From Syntrophaceae bacterium UBA1163 (GTDB lineage Bacteria > Desulfobacterota > BSN033 > UBA1163): a stretch of DNA of 39,912 nt. The translations under genes and the position numbers were made by a program. Each line of letters opens with the position of its first letter. Positions within the stretch are counted from its first letter, which is position 1. Under the pieces are notes generated by a model. It was not told the origin of the DNA. It made no database searches and was given only the letters and a program-made list of their open reading frames with translations. The stretch spans positions 1 to 39,912 of the forward strand of contig DBZJ01000043.1 of the NCBI GenBank assembly GCA_002311635.1, given 5' to 3'. Positions 1 through 6,575 of the stretch are shown in pieces.

Positions 1-35
1 CTTTTTCTACAGGCTCGTTAGGCAAAATTGAGCGC

Positions 36-364
36 CTATTTGAGAGGATCTCTGTTTCGATACATGCCTCGTTTCATATTTATGAATCGATAGATGGCTT
101 TGGCCATATCGTCTACCTTCTGCTTCACATCTGCCTCGTCACGCATGCTTGGTATGGAAGAGGCACAATCCCGCATACACCCTTCCATGATGACCATCCC
201 CAGCCTCGGGCCGCGGAGGAAAGGGCTGATATCTGGACCAGAATATCGGTACAATCACCGTCTTTTTCAAGCATCCCCCGGATTCCACGCGCCTGTCCCT
301 CAATCTTCTTAAGACGAGAAAGGATTTCCTTTCTCATCTCTTCTAACAAGGATGAGGCCTGCAT
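36..364 (-). pseudogene. CsoR/FrmR-family (DUF156) metal- or thiol-sensing repressor, frameshifted
   Basis: Two minus-strand reading frames together make one CsoR/FrmR-type four-helix repressor. The upstream frame carries the N-terminal helix (RLKKIEGQARGIRGML) and the first sensing Cys (GDCTDILVQISAL). The downstream frame continues with LGMVIMEGCMRDC and the C-terminal helix. Adding one base at about 212-216 (a run of G and C around GGCTGGGG on the minus strand) joins the frames into a normal protein of about 109 aa. The ATG at 364 is preferred to the one at 382 because AAAGGAG lies at good spacing before it. The sensing positions read Cys-Cys-Cys where copper-type CsoR has Cys-His-Cys. The lesion may be a true pseudogene or a sequencing/assembly error. 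Family members repress metal or sulfur-stress genes, but no such target is visible here, so the regulated gene may lie beyond the left edge. Confidence 0.75.
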
Positions 365-412
365 TTTAGCTTCTCCTTTCATTGTTACTATAATGCACGA
401 TTGTTATACAAT

Positions 413-429
413 TCTACCCCCTGGATAAT
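413..429. promoter_or_regulatory. possible CsoR-type operator
   Basis: The segment TACCCCCTGGATA (415-427) lies about 50 bp upstream of the repressor start. It resembles the AT-flanked C-run/G-run palindromes bound by CsoR/FrmR-family proteins, although the right half-site is degraded. An autoregulatory operator is an inference only. Confidence 0.3.
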
Positions 430-1000
430 CAAGACCAGAACGAAGTCGATGAATCCTCGTTCTTAATTAGTCCTTCTTATTACAAACAGAGAAAGAATAA
501 GGAGTCTGACTAAAAAAAGGGCGCAAAGAAGTCGTTTAGAGTTCTTGCGGGCATATCCTAAGCCTAAAAGGGTCTGCGAAACTTGGTTGTAATGCTGATA
601 TATCTAAATCCAAGATCAAACGCAAGAGTAGGATGCCGAAGATTCGAGGACTTGCGGCTAAACCTTTATCCCGGGTTCGGTCCACCGCCCGCGAACCAGG
701 AACCGGTTGTGTATCGTTAAGAAGAAGGGTCTTTAAGGTCTGCGATGCTGCAAATAAATGAAGAGAGGATAAGAATGTTGAGAATATTTACGATACGATG
801 TTTATGTTTTCAACAGTAAAATTCGTATAACTTTTAAACGTTTAAGAAAACAATACCAAAAAGCATCGTAGAATTATTCAACATCCACAAAACCATCTCT
901 AAAGCGAACTCTCAAGGTTGCTCTCTTTCTCGGTTGTCTAACTTATCGTAACTCCAAGCCGAAAAATTTTTTTCAAAATTTATTTGTGAATTTTTTTACT
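430..1000. other. non-coding stretch, AT-rich towards its right end
   Basis: No coding frame with a credible RBS or family match was found on either strand. Visible features are a small inverted repeat (GAACGA at 438-443, TCGTTC at 457-462) and an AT-rich tract from about 960 to 1000 just before the sigma-54-like promoter, which could bind IHF or bend DNA. The rest holds nothing recognisable. Confidence 0.5.
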
Positions 1001-1001
1001 T

Positions 1002-1016
1002 TGGCTCGCTATTTGA
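1002..1016 (+). promoter_or_regulatory. sigma-54-like promoter for the redox operon (degenerate -12)
   Basis: TGGCTCG-N4-TTGA has the -24 GG and the correct ten-base gap, but GA instead of GC at the -12 position. It lies about 65 bp before the first GcvH-like gene. The same region encodes a two-component sigma-54 activator, which makes sigma-54 control plausible. The imperfect -12 element keeps confidence moderate. Confidence 0.45.
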
Positions 1017-1046
1017 AGTAATAGAAAGCGAACGAACAAAAAAAAC

Positions 1047-1060
1047 GAGAGTTAACTCTC
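1047..1060. promoter_or_regulatory. perfect 14-bp palindrome in the 5' leader
   Basis: GAGAGTTAACTCTC is a perfect palindrome between the putative promoter and the RBS AAAGGAGG (1065-1072) of the first GcvH-like gene. It could be a protein-binding operator or a short mRNA hairpin controlling ribosome access. Confidence 0.45.
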
Positions 1061-1080
1061 AGAAAAAGGAGGCGGTAGAA

Positions 1081-1767
1081 ATGGTTATTATCTTGGTTGC
1101 TCTGACAATCTTCGCTGTGTTTGTGATACAAGCCATCCTACGCCGTTCAACTCGCAGGATAGAAGTTCCCTTGGCTGAGCTGGAGAGGGGCTTGAGAGTC
1201 GTCTCTCCGGTCCCGGCACCTGCAAGGGTGCCCCGGTTTCCTGCAGATGTCTATTATCACAGGGGACATGCCTGGATGAAACTTGAGGGAGGCAACAGGA
1301 TAAAGGTGGGTCTTGATGATTTCACCCAACAGGTGATGGGGGATATTGACGACATCAAGATTCCTCCGATAGGCGCCAAACTGAATCAAGGGGAAGTTGC
1401 CTGGAAAGTCCGCCATGGCGAACGGAAATTGTGCCAGCTCGCTCCTTTGGGTGGAACGGTCGTAGACGTTAATGAAAACCTGATAAAAGATCCGACGCTC
1501 GCCAACCGTTCCCCTTACGAAGAAGGGTGGATTCTGAAGATTCAAGCGAAAGGTCTCAACAAGGAGATGTCCGAATTGAAGGACGCTCTCCAATTCAAAT
1601 TGCACTTTGACCAATGTAAGGCCAAATTGATGTCGAGCTTCAATGGCCAGACGCTCGGATTGGCCTATGGTGATGGGGGAGAAGTAATCAGAGGGGTTGC
1701 TAGTAAACTCGACGAGAAGGCATGGAAGACGCTGGTGGCACAATTATTCCATTCTTCTCCGGACTAA
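1081..1767 (+). CDS. membrane-anchored GcvH-like protein 1, no lipoyl-lysine
   Basis: This 228-aa protein has one N-terminal membrane helix (residues 2-20), a Pro-rich linker, and a domain of the glycine-cleavage H-protein fold from about residue 55. The match includes YYHRGHAW, VGLDDF, APLGG and the C-terminal half NENLIKDPTLANRSPYEEGW, all closely like GcvH. In true GcvH the lipoylated Lys lies eight residues before the Pro of the APVSG turn, within ESVK. Here that position is Glu114 and the ESVK context is absent. It is therefore unlikely to carry lipoate in the usual way. It is the first gene of the redox operon, with a strong RBS (AAAGGAGG) eight bases upstream. A structural, scaffold or sensing role in the neighbouring HybA/HybB complex is an inference. 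Confidence 0.85.
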   Translation: MVIILVALTIFAVFVIQAILRRSTRRIEVPLAELERGLRVVSPVPAPARVPRFPADVYYHRGHAWMKLEGGNRIKVGLDDFTQQVMGDIDDIKIPPIGAKLNQGEVAWKVRHGERKLCQLAPLGGTVVDVNENLIKDPTLANRSPYEEGWILKIQAKGLNKEMSELKDALQFKLHFDQCKAKLMSSFNGQTLGLAYGDGGEVIRGVASKLDEKAWKTLVAQLFHSSPD

Positions 1768-1795
1768 CATCAAGAACAGAAAGGAGCGTGATCTT

Positions 1796-1945
1796 ATGGT
1801 ACCTATCTTCGTTATACTGACTATCGTTGGCTGTATCGGAATAAAAGCAATTACTCAAAGAGTCAGGGGAACTCATTCCGCTGAGGAAATCAGCATGAGG
1901 AGGGTCAAATGGGGATGGACAGAAGAAGCTTTCTTAAAATCCTAG
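1796..1945 (+). CDS. 49-aa single-span peptide resembling the anchor of GcvH-like protein 1
   Basis: A good RBS (AAAGGAG) precedes the ATG at 1796. The 49-aa product has one hydrophobic helix followed by a basic, polar tail, and its end overlaps the next gene by 37 bp, which suggests translational coupling. Its first 22 residues align without gaps to the N-terminus of the upstream GcvH-like protein, with about half identical (both begin MV-x-I and share LTI and AI). It looks like a copy of the anchor without the H-domain. It could be a small accessory subunit of the membrane complex or a duplication remnant kept in frame. Confidence 0.6.
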   Translation: MVPIFVILTIVGCIGIKAITQRVRGTHSAEEISMRRVKWGWTEEAFLKS

Positions 1946-2796
1946 GTGGTGGATTAGCAGGCGCAGCGCTCGGAAACACCTTGATCCCAAGGACGGTCAG
2001 GGCAATGGCTGCGGCTCATCCTAAGGAATTCATGGGCGTGCTGGTCGACACCACACGCTGCGTGGGGTGCCGAACATGCGAAGCGGCCTGTGCGGATGCA
2101 CACTCTCTCTCCGTCCCGGATATCTCCGATTCCTCCGCATTCAGTAAAGAACGAGCGACCTCGGTGAGCCAATGGACCGTGGTCAACCGCTACGAGACGG
2201 AAAAGGGAGAGGTCTTTGCGAAGAGACAGTGCATGCACTGCAACCAGCCCGGTTGCGTCGCGGCCTGTCTGGTGAAGGCGATGCAGAAAAGAGAAGAAGG
2301 GCCGGTGACCTGGGATACCAATTGCATGGGGTGCCGGTACTGCATGCCTTCCTGTCCGTTTGAGATTCCAAAGTTTGAATACGGGAGCGCCACTCCCAGG
2401 ATCCAGAAGTGCAATATGTGCTGGGAAAGGCTGGGAAAGGGAGAGAAGCCGGCCTGTGTCGAGAACTGCCCGGAAAAAGCGCTTCTCTACGGAAGCCGGA
2501 AGGAACTGATCGAGGAAGCCAGACGGAGAATTTACCAGAAGCCGGGAGAGTACATATCCCACATTTATGGAGAACACGAAGTGGGAGGGACGGGGTACCT
2601 TTATCTCTCGAAGGTTCCCTTCGAGCAGATCGGTTTCAAGACAGACCTCGGGACGACCCCTTACCCCGAATTTACCAAAGGCTTTCTCTATTCGGTTCCC
2701 CTTGTCCTTTTACTCTGGCCTGCATTCTTGATCGGAGTAAACACCTTAACCAAAAAAGGAGAAGAGGAAATAGGAGGAAAAGGAGGACGATCATGA
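1909..2796 (+). CDS. Tat-exported four-cluster ferredoxin, HybA-like, with C-terminal membrane anchor
   Basis: This 295-aa protein has a twin-arginine signal (RRSFLKILGG, residues 5-14), so the Fe-S domain should be folded before export to the periplasmic face. Sixteen cysteines form four [4Fe-4S] motifs: 51/54/57/61, 108/111/116/120, 139/142/145/149 and 168/171/183/187. A hydrophobic helix at about 259-280 anchors the C-terminus, as in HybA of hydrogenase-2. No hydrogenase subunit is nearby, so it probably passes electrons between the HybB-like subunit and an unidentified partner. The start at 1909 has an AGGAGGG RBS. Its stop overlaps the next start as ATGA. The C-terminal tail is Gly/Lys/Glu-rich. 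Confidence 0.9.
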   Translation: MGMDRRSFLKILGGGLAGAALGNTLIPRTVRAMAAAHPKEFMGVLVDTTRCVGCRTCEAACADAHSLSVPDISDSSAFSKERATSVSQWTVVNRYETEKGEVFAKRQCMHCNQPGCVAACLVKAMQKREEGPVTWDTNCMGCRYCMPSCPFEIPKFEYGSATPRIQKCNMCWERLGKGEKPACVENCPEKALLYGSRKELIEEARRRIYQKPGEYISHIYGEHEVGGTGYLYLSKVPFEQIGFKTDLGTTPYPEFTKGFLYSVPLVLLLWPAFLIGVNTLTKKGEEEIGGKGGRS

Positions 2797-4085
2797 ACGA
2801 AACCGCCGCAACCCCACAAATAAAGAACGTCAAGGACTTTTGGACCTTCATCCGCGGCGAGCTCAAGCCGAAAGGAAAGATCTTCACCACCTTCAATATC
2901 ATCTCTTTTCCGATCATCGTCCTCGGAGCCGTCCTCATCCTCATCCGTTTGGTAAAGGGGCTGGGAGCGGTGACCAACCTTTCCCAGGAATTCCCCTGGG
3001 GGATATGGATCGGATTTGATGTGATGGTAGGGGTTGCCTTTGCAGGAGGTGCCTACATCCTCACCTTTGTGGTTTACATCCTTCGCTCCGAAAAATATCA
3101 TCCCATCGCAAGGGCAACCGTCCTCAACGGGTTTCTCGCCTACGTCTTTTATGCCGGCGCCATCTTCCTCGATCTGGGTCGATGGTGGAACATCACGAAC
3201 CCCATACGGGGGAATAAGTTCGGCGTCAATTCAGTGCTCTTCCTTGTCTCCTGGCACTTTATGCTCTACATGATCTCGCTGTTTATCGAATTCTCCCCTG
3301 CTGTGGCGGAATGGCTTGGATTCAGGAGAATCCGGAAGATCCTTGCTTCGCTCACCGTGGGGGCGGTCATCTTCGGCATCGCCCTTTCCACCCTTCACCA
3401 GTCGGGCCTGGGCGCTCTCTTCTTGATGACCAAAGGCAAGATTCATCCGTTGTGGTATACGGAGTTCATCCCGGTACTCTTCTTTGTCTCGAGTATCTTT
3501 GCCGGACTCTCCATGGTCATCTTTGAGGGGACCATCAGCCACAAGGTCTTTGCGAATCAAATCGACCACGACGGCCGTGAATCGTTCGACCGTATCCTGA
3601 TCGGGTTGGGAAAAGGATGCGCAGGAGCGTTGTTCGTCTATTTCTTCATGAAGGTACTGATTCTTATCCACGGGAAACAATGGCCGCTCTTGGCGACTCC
3701 GATGGGGACATGGTATCTTATCGAACTCATCGGTTTTGTCCTGCTCCCTTGCTTCCTGTTCCTGCACGGGGTGCGGTATGAAAATGTAACGGTGATCCGG
3801 ATGGCGGCCATCCTTTCAATGCTTGGAATCCTCATCAACCGACTCAATTACTCTGTCATTGCCTATAAGTGGTATGTGCCTTTGAGCCAGAGATATATTC
3901 CTTCGTGGATGGAGATCGTGATTACTCTCGCCATTCTATTCACGGAGGTATGGGCATTCCGGTGGATCGTAAACCGGATGCCGGTCGTGCGCGAATCTCC
4001 GGCATGGGTAACGGAAGAAAAAACCGTCAAGAAGAATGTAACGATCAGAAAGGGGGTCCCCCAATGGAAGGTTTCAGCTACGTAG
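2793..4085 (+). CDS. HybB/NrfD-type integral membrane quinone-interacting subunit
   Basis: This is a 430-aa polytopic protein with roughly ten membrane helices, matching the HybB branch of the NrfD/PsrC family. Supporting segments include EFPWGIWIGFDVMVGVAFAGG near the first helices, and the STLHQSGLGALFLM and NRLNYSVIAY regions typical of HybB. These subunits exchange electrons and often protons between the quinone pool and a periplasmic Fe-S partner, here the HybA-like protein encoded immediately upstream. AGGAGG precedes the ATG at 2793, which shares bases with the preceding stop. Direction of electron flow cannot be told from sequence. Confidence 0.9.
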   Translation: MNETAATPQIKNVKDFWTFIRGELKPKGKIFTTFNIISFPIIVLGAVLILIRLVKGLGAVTNLSQEFPWGIWIGFDVMVGVAFAGGAYILTFVVYILRSEKYHPIARATVLNGFLAYVFYAGAIFLDLGRWWNITNPIRGNKFGVNSVLFLVSWHFMLYMISLFIEFSPAVAEWLGFRRIRKILASLTVGAVIFGIALSTLHQSGLGALFLMTKGKIHPLWYTEFIPVLFFVSSIFAGLSMVIFEGTISHKVFANQIDHDGRESFDRILIGLGKGCAGALFVYFFMKVLILIHGKQWPLLATPMGTWYLIELIGFVLLPCFLFLHGVRYENVTVIRMAAILSMLGILINRLNYSVIAYKWYVPLSQRYIPSWMEIVITLAILFTEVWAFRWIVNRMPVVRESPAWVTEEKTVKKNVTIRKGVPQWKVSAT

Positions 4086-4759
4086 ACATCTTTGCCACAA
4101 AGGGTATTGAATACTTGCTTGTGATCGGTTTTCTCCTGCTCTTTGTCGTTTTCTGGAGATTTTTGGCCAGGCCCGCAAGAGCGGTCTTTCAGGCGACGAA
4201 GAAGTTGGTTCCGGTCGTCAACGAATGGTTTAGTCTCCCGGAGGAGATCTATTATCACATGGGTCACAGCTGGGCAGCTCCGGAGAGGAAAAACCTGGTA
4301 AGGGTGGGACTGGATGATTTTGCCCAAAAACTGGTGGGGAAAATCAATGCGATCCAGGTGCCGGGCATCGGTTCAACCGTCCATCAGGGGGAGAAAGCAT
4401 GGACCCTGGAGGTAGATTCAAAAAAGATCGATATGCTCTCGCCGGTCGACGGAAAAGTGGTGGCCATCAATGACAAGATCGTGAGCTCACCCGAAAATGT
4501 CAATAAGTATCCTTACGTGAGCTGGCTGATGGAGGTCGAATCGCCGAAGTTTTCAGTAAACAAAAAACAATTACTCTCAGGGACGCTGGCAAAAAAGTGG
4601 ATGGAAGAGGTAAGAGAGAGCCTATTGTCAAGGATGAATTACAACCTCGGTCTGGTTTATCAGGACGGCGGATTGCTTGTTGACGGTATGGCAAAAAATC
4701 TTGATAGAGACAACTGGGATGAAATCGCAAAAGATTTTTTCCTGGTTTCAGAAGCTTGA
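4064..4759 (+). CDS. membrane-anchored GcvH-like protein 2, no lipoyl-lysine
   Basis: This 231-aa paralogue of the first GcvH-like protein has a membrane helix at about 17-34 and an H-protein-like domain from about residue 60 (YYHMGHSW, VGLDDF, SPVDGKVVAIND). The position of the lipoyl-lysine is Ser119. Lysines 120 and 121 lie next to it but out of register and outside any ESVK context. The start at 4064 overlaps the end of the HybB-like gene by 22 bp, so the two are probably co-translated. A C-terminal extension of about 65 residues after the H-domain (LGLVYQDGGLLVDG) is shared with paralogues 1 and 3, so the three define one longer family rather than plain GcvH. Confidence 0.85.
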   Translation: MEGFSYVDIFATKGIEYLLVIGFLLLFVVFWRFLARPARAVFQATKKLVPVVNEWFSLPEEIYYHMGHSWAAPERKNLVRVGLDDFAQKLVGKINAIQVPGIGSTVHQGEKAWTLEVDSKKIDMLSPVDGKVVAINDKIVSSPENVNKYPYVSWLMEVESPKFSVNKKQLLSGTLAKKWMEEVRESLLSRMNYNLGLVYQDGGLLVDGMAKNLDRDNWDEIAKDFFLVSEA

Positions 4760-4849
4760 GGCCGCAAAGGGATAGACGTGCTTGGGATTCCTGCTCTGTG
4801 CGGTTGAAGAATAACAGAATCATTGAAATTGCTTGACGTGTCGATTGTC

Positions 4850-5422
4850 ATGGGCAAAAAACTCATTTTCCTAATAGCCATTCTACTTGCCTTTAACCTC
4901 CCGGCCAATGCTGACGAGAGCGGTCTTTTCTCAACGATTGGGGCTAAACCAATAAAGAATCACAAGAAGGCCCCGAATGTCTGCCTTGAGGAGTTGAACG
5001 GAGAAAAAGTTCAGTTAGCCGCCCTTAAGGGTAAAATCATCTTTCTCAATTTCTGGGCAACCTGGTGTGGTCCCTGTAGAGAAGAGATGCCTTCCATGGA
5101 GGCTCTGTACCAGCATTATAAGGGAAAAGATTTTCTCTTTCTAACGATCTGCATCGACGATGAAGGCCGGGAGCCGGTAAAGAAATTTATCGAAAGATAT
5201 CGATATCGTATTCCCATTCTGCTTGACCCGGCAGGTAAAACGCTTGACCTTTTTGAAATCAGCAGAATTCCTACAACACTCATCATCGACAGGAATGGGA
5301 GAATGATAGGAAGGGTGATTGGCCTGAGGAATTGGAGCAGTCCGGAGGTCTTTTCACTCGTCGATCAAATGCTTATGCTTCATGACAGGCCGGGCGTTGT
5401 ACCCGTCAGCCGAAGAGGGTGA
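4850..5422 (+). CDS. exported TlpA/ResA-type thioredoxin
   Basis: The 190-aa product has a signal peptide (MGKKLIFLIAILLAFNLPANA) and a thioredoxin fold with the redox motif WCGPC (Cys73 and Cys76) in the FWATWCGPCREEM context of TlpA/ResA. The cis-Pro segment IPTT is present further on. Such proteins reduce disulfides outside the cytoplasm, often for c-type cytochrome or metalloprotein maturation. That would suit the Tat-exported ferredoxin and the haem-motif kinase nearby. ATG 4850 is chosen over an in-frame TTG at 4823 because it starts a clean signal peptide. No strong RBS is visible, and it lies 90 bp after the previous gene. Confidence 0.85.
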   Translation: MGKKLIFLIAILLAFNLPANADESGLFSTIGAKPIKNHKKAPNVCLEELNGEKVQLAALKGKIIFLNFWATWCGPCREEMPSMEALYQHYKGKDFLFLTICIDDEGREPVKKFIERYRYRIPILLDPAGKTLDLFEISRIPTTLIIDRNGRMIGRVIGLRNWSSPEVFSLVDQMLMLHDRPGVVPVSRRG

Positions 5423-5426
5423 AAAG

Positions 5427-6311
5427 GTGGACAGAAATAAAAACTACTACCAGCTCGTTCCGAAGAAAGAACTGAAGTGCGTTTGGATGACGGCAGGTAT
5501 GCTCACCTATAAACTCTGTAAATATGACTTGCAGTGTGAGAGATGTCCCCTTGATTGGGAGCTCAGAAATCTTTCCCTAAACCCTCCCTTCGATCCCGCT
5601 GCTTTCGGGAAGGGGAAAACCAGCAGCTCTGAGGGGGCGGCCCCCCCTCTTCCCCGGGATAAAGAAAAATCACGACAGGAGTTCTTGGAGGAAGACCTCT
5701 CCCCATCCGATATAAGAGGATCCTTGTTTTATCACCCGGGACATACCTGGATCAAGGTGGAAAAGGCGGACGAGGTTCGGGTCGGCTTGGACTGTTTCCT
5801 GCGGAGAATCGTAGGAAAAGTGAACGTCATCGTGCTTCCTCTCCCCGGGAGGCGCTGCCACCGGGGAGAGAATCTCTGTTCCATCATCCAAGAAGAGGGT
5901 ATTCTGGATATTGTTTTTCCGGTCAGCGGATCGGTTCTTTCGGTCAACCAGAAATTGAAAGACCAGCCCAATCTGGTCAGCGAGGACCCCCTGGGAAATG
6001 GATTTCTGCTGACCCTGAAACCTAAGAACCTTCAACAAGAGCAAAAATATCTCTTCTCTGGGCAAGCGGCTCTCTCCTGGTACCAGAAGGAATTGGAACG
6101 GTTTAAGGCAGCTGCTGTCTCGGAATTGCACGGGCAGGAAAGAGTTGGTATCACCATGCAGGATGGAAGGATAAGCCTCAGAGATATAAGAACATTCGTT
6201 GACCCGGAGCGGTATATCCAGTTGGTCAGCACTTTTCTGCGGAACGGGGAAAAAGATTTTCAGGTACCTAAGCGCGAAACCGTCGAGCACTCAAAATCTC
6301 GGCCTGGATAG
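5427..6311 (+). CDS. soluble GcvH-like protein 3 with N-terminal Cys cluster, no lipoyl-lysine
   Basis: This protein of about 294 aa has no membrane helix. Residues 14-50 carry four cysteines (18, 31, 37, 40) in the pattern KLCKYDLQCERCPLDWEL, which could bind a metal or cluster. After a Pro/Ser/Glu-rich linker, an H-protein-like domain begins near residue 98 (FYHPGHTWIKV, VGLDCF, FPVSGSVLSVNQKL). The lipoyl-lysine position is Glu157, and the whole loop holds no lysine. The GTG at 5427 is preferred because AGAGGG lies just upstream and it starts right after the thioredoxin stop. An ATG at 5382 is possible. It may be the cytoplasmic partner of the two anchored paralogues. Confidence 0.8.
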   Translation: MDRNKNYYQLVPKKELKCVWMTAGMLTYKLCKYDLQCERCPLDWELRNLSLNPPFDPAAFGKGKTSSSEGAAPPLPRDKEKSRQEFLEEDLSPSDIRGSLFYHPGHTWIKVEKADEVRVGLDCFLRRIVGKVNVIVLPLPGRRCHRGENLCSIIQEEGILDIVFPVSGSVLSVNQKLKDQPNLVSEDPLGNGFLLTLKPKNLQQEQKYLFSGQAALSWYQKELERFKAAAVSELHGQERVGITMQDGRISLRDIRTFVDPERYIQLVSTFLRNGEKDFQVPKRETVEHSKSRPG

Positions 6312-6575
6312 TCACTCTCTTGCATTGCCGTTGTCTGCTATCCCCCCTGCAGAATCGCCCGCTATAGCTGACTTCGTATTGATACCTAACGGAAAATATA
6401 GTAAGAATAAGCCGAGATATGATGGGGAGCACGAAACGGTTTGTGCTAGGAGCCCCAAAGGGTGGCCACCCGCCGAGGTATGCAAACCCTGTAGGCTCCG
6501 CTCAGTGCAGCAGTTTTGGAGTCTCTCCGGGTACCTCCCCAGATACCTCTTCCAGAAGGGATAGAGGAAAGCACG
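6312..6575 (+). promoter_or_regulatory. structured leader upstream of the kinase gene
   Basis: This 264-bp gap contains nested complementary segments. A hairpin pairs GCAC-AAA with TTTGTGC at about 6430-6448. An outer stem pairs GGAGCC (about 6450) with GGCTCC (about 6494) around the perfect palindrome GGGTGGCCACCC. It does not match a riboswitch class I can name with confidence. It may be an untranslated leader or a processing site between the redox operon and the regulators. Confidence 0.35.

Noticed and set aside
94..312. Plus-strand ORF of 72 aa overlapping the CsoR-type gene
   Set aside because: It is antisense to a recognisable family protein and has no RBS or family features.
692..715. 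GCGAACCAGGAA near position 690 as another copy of the dispersed repeat
   Set aside because: Only 12 bases match the copy at about 17206, too little to separate from chance.
1147..1743. Minus-strand ORF of 198 aa opposite GcvH-like protein 1
   Set aside because: It is a shadow of a well-supported gene, with no RBS and no recognisable domains.
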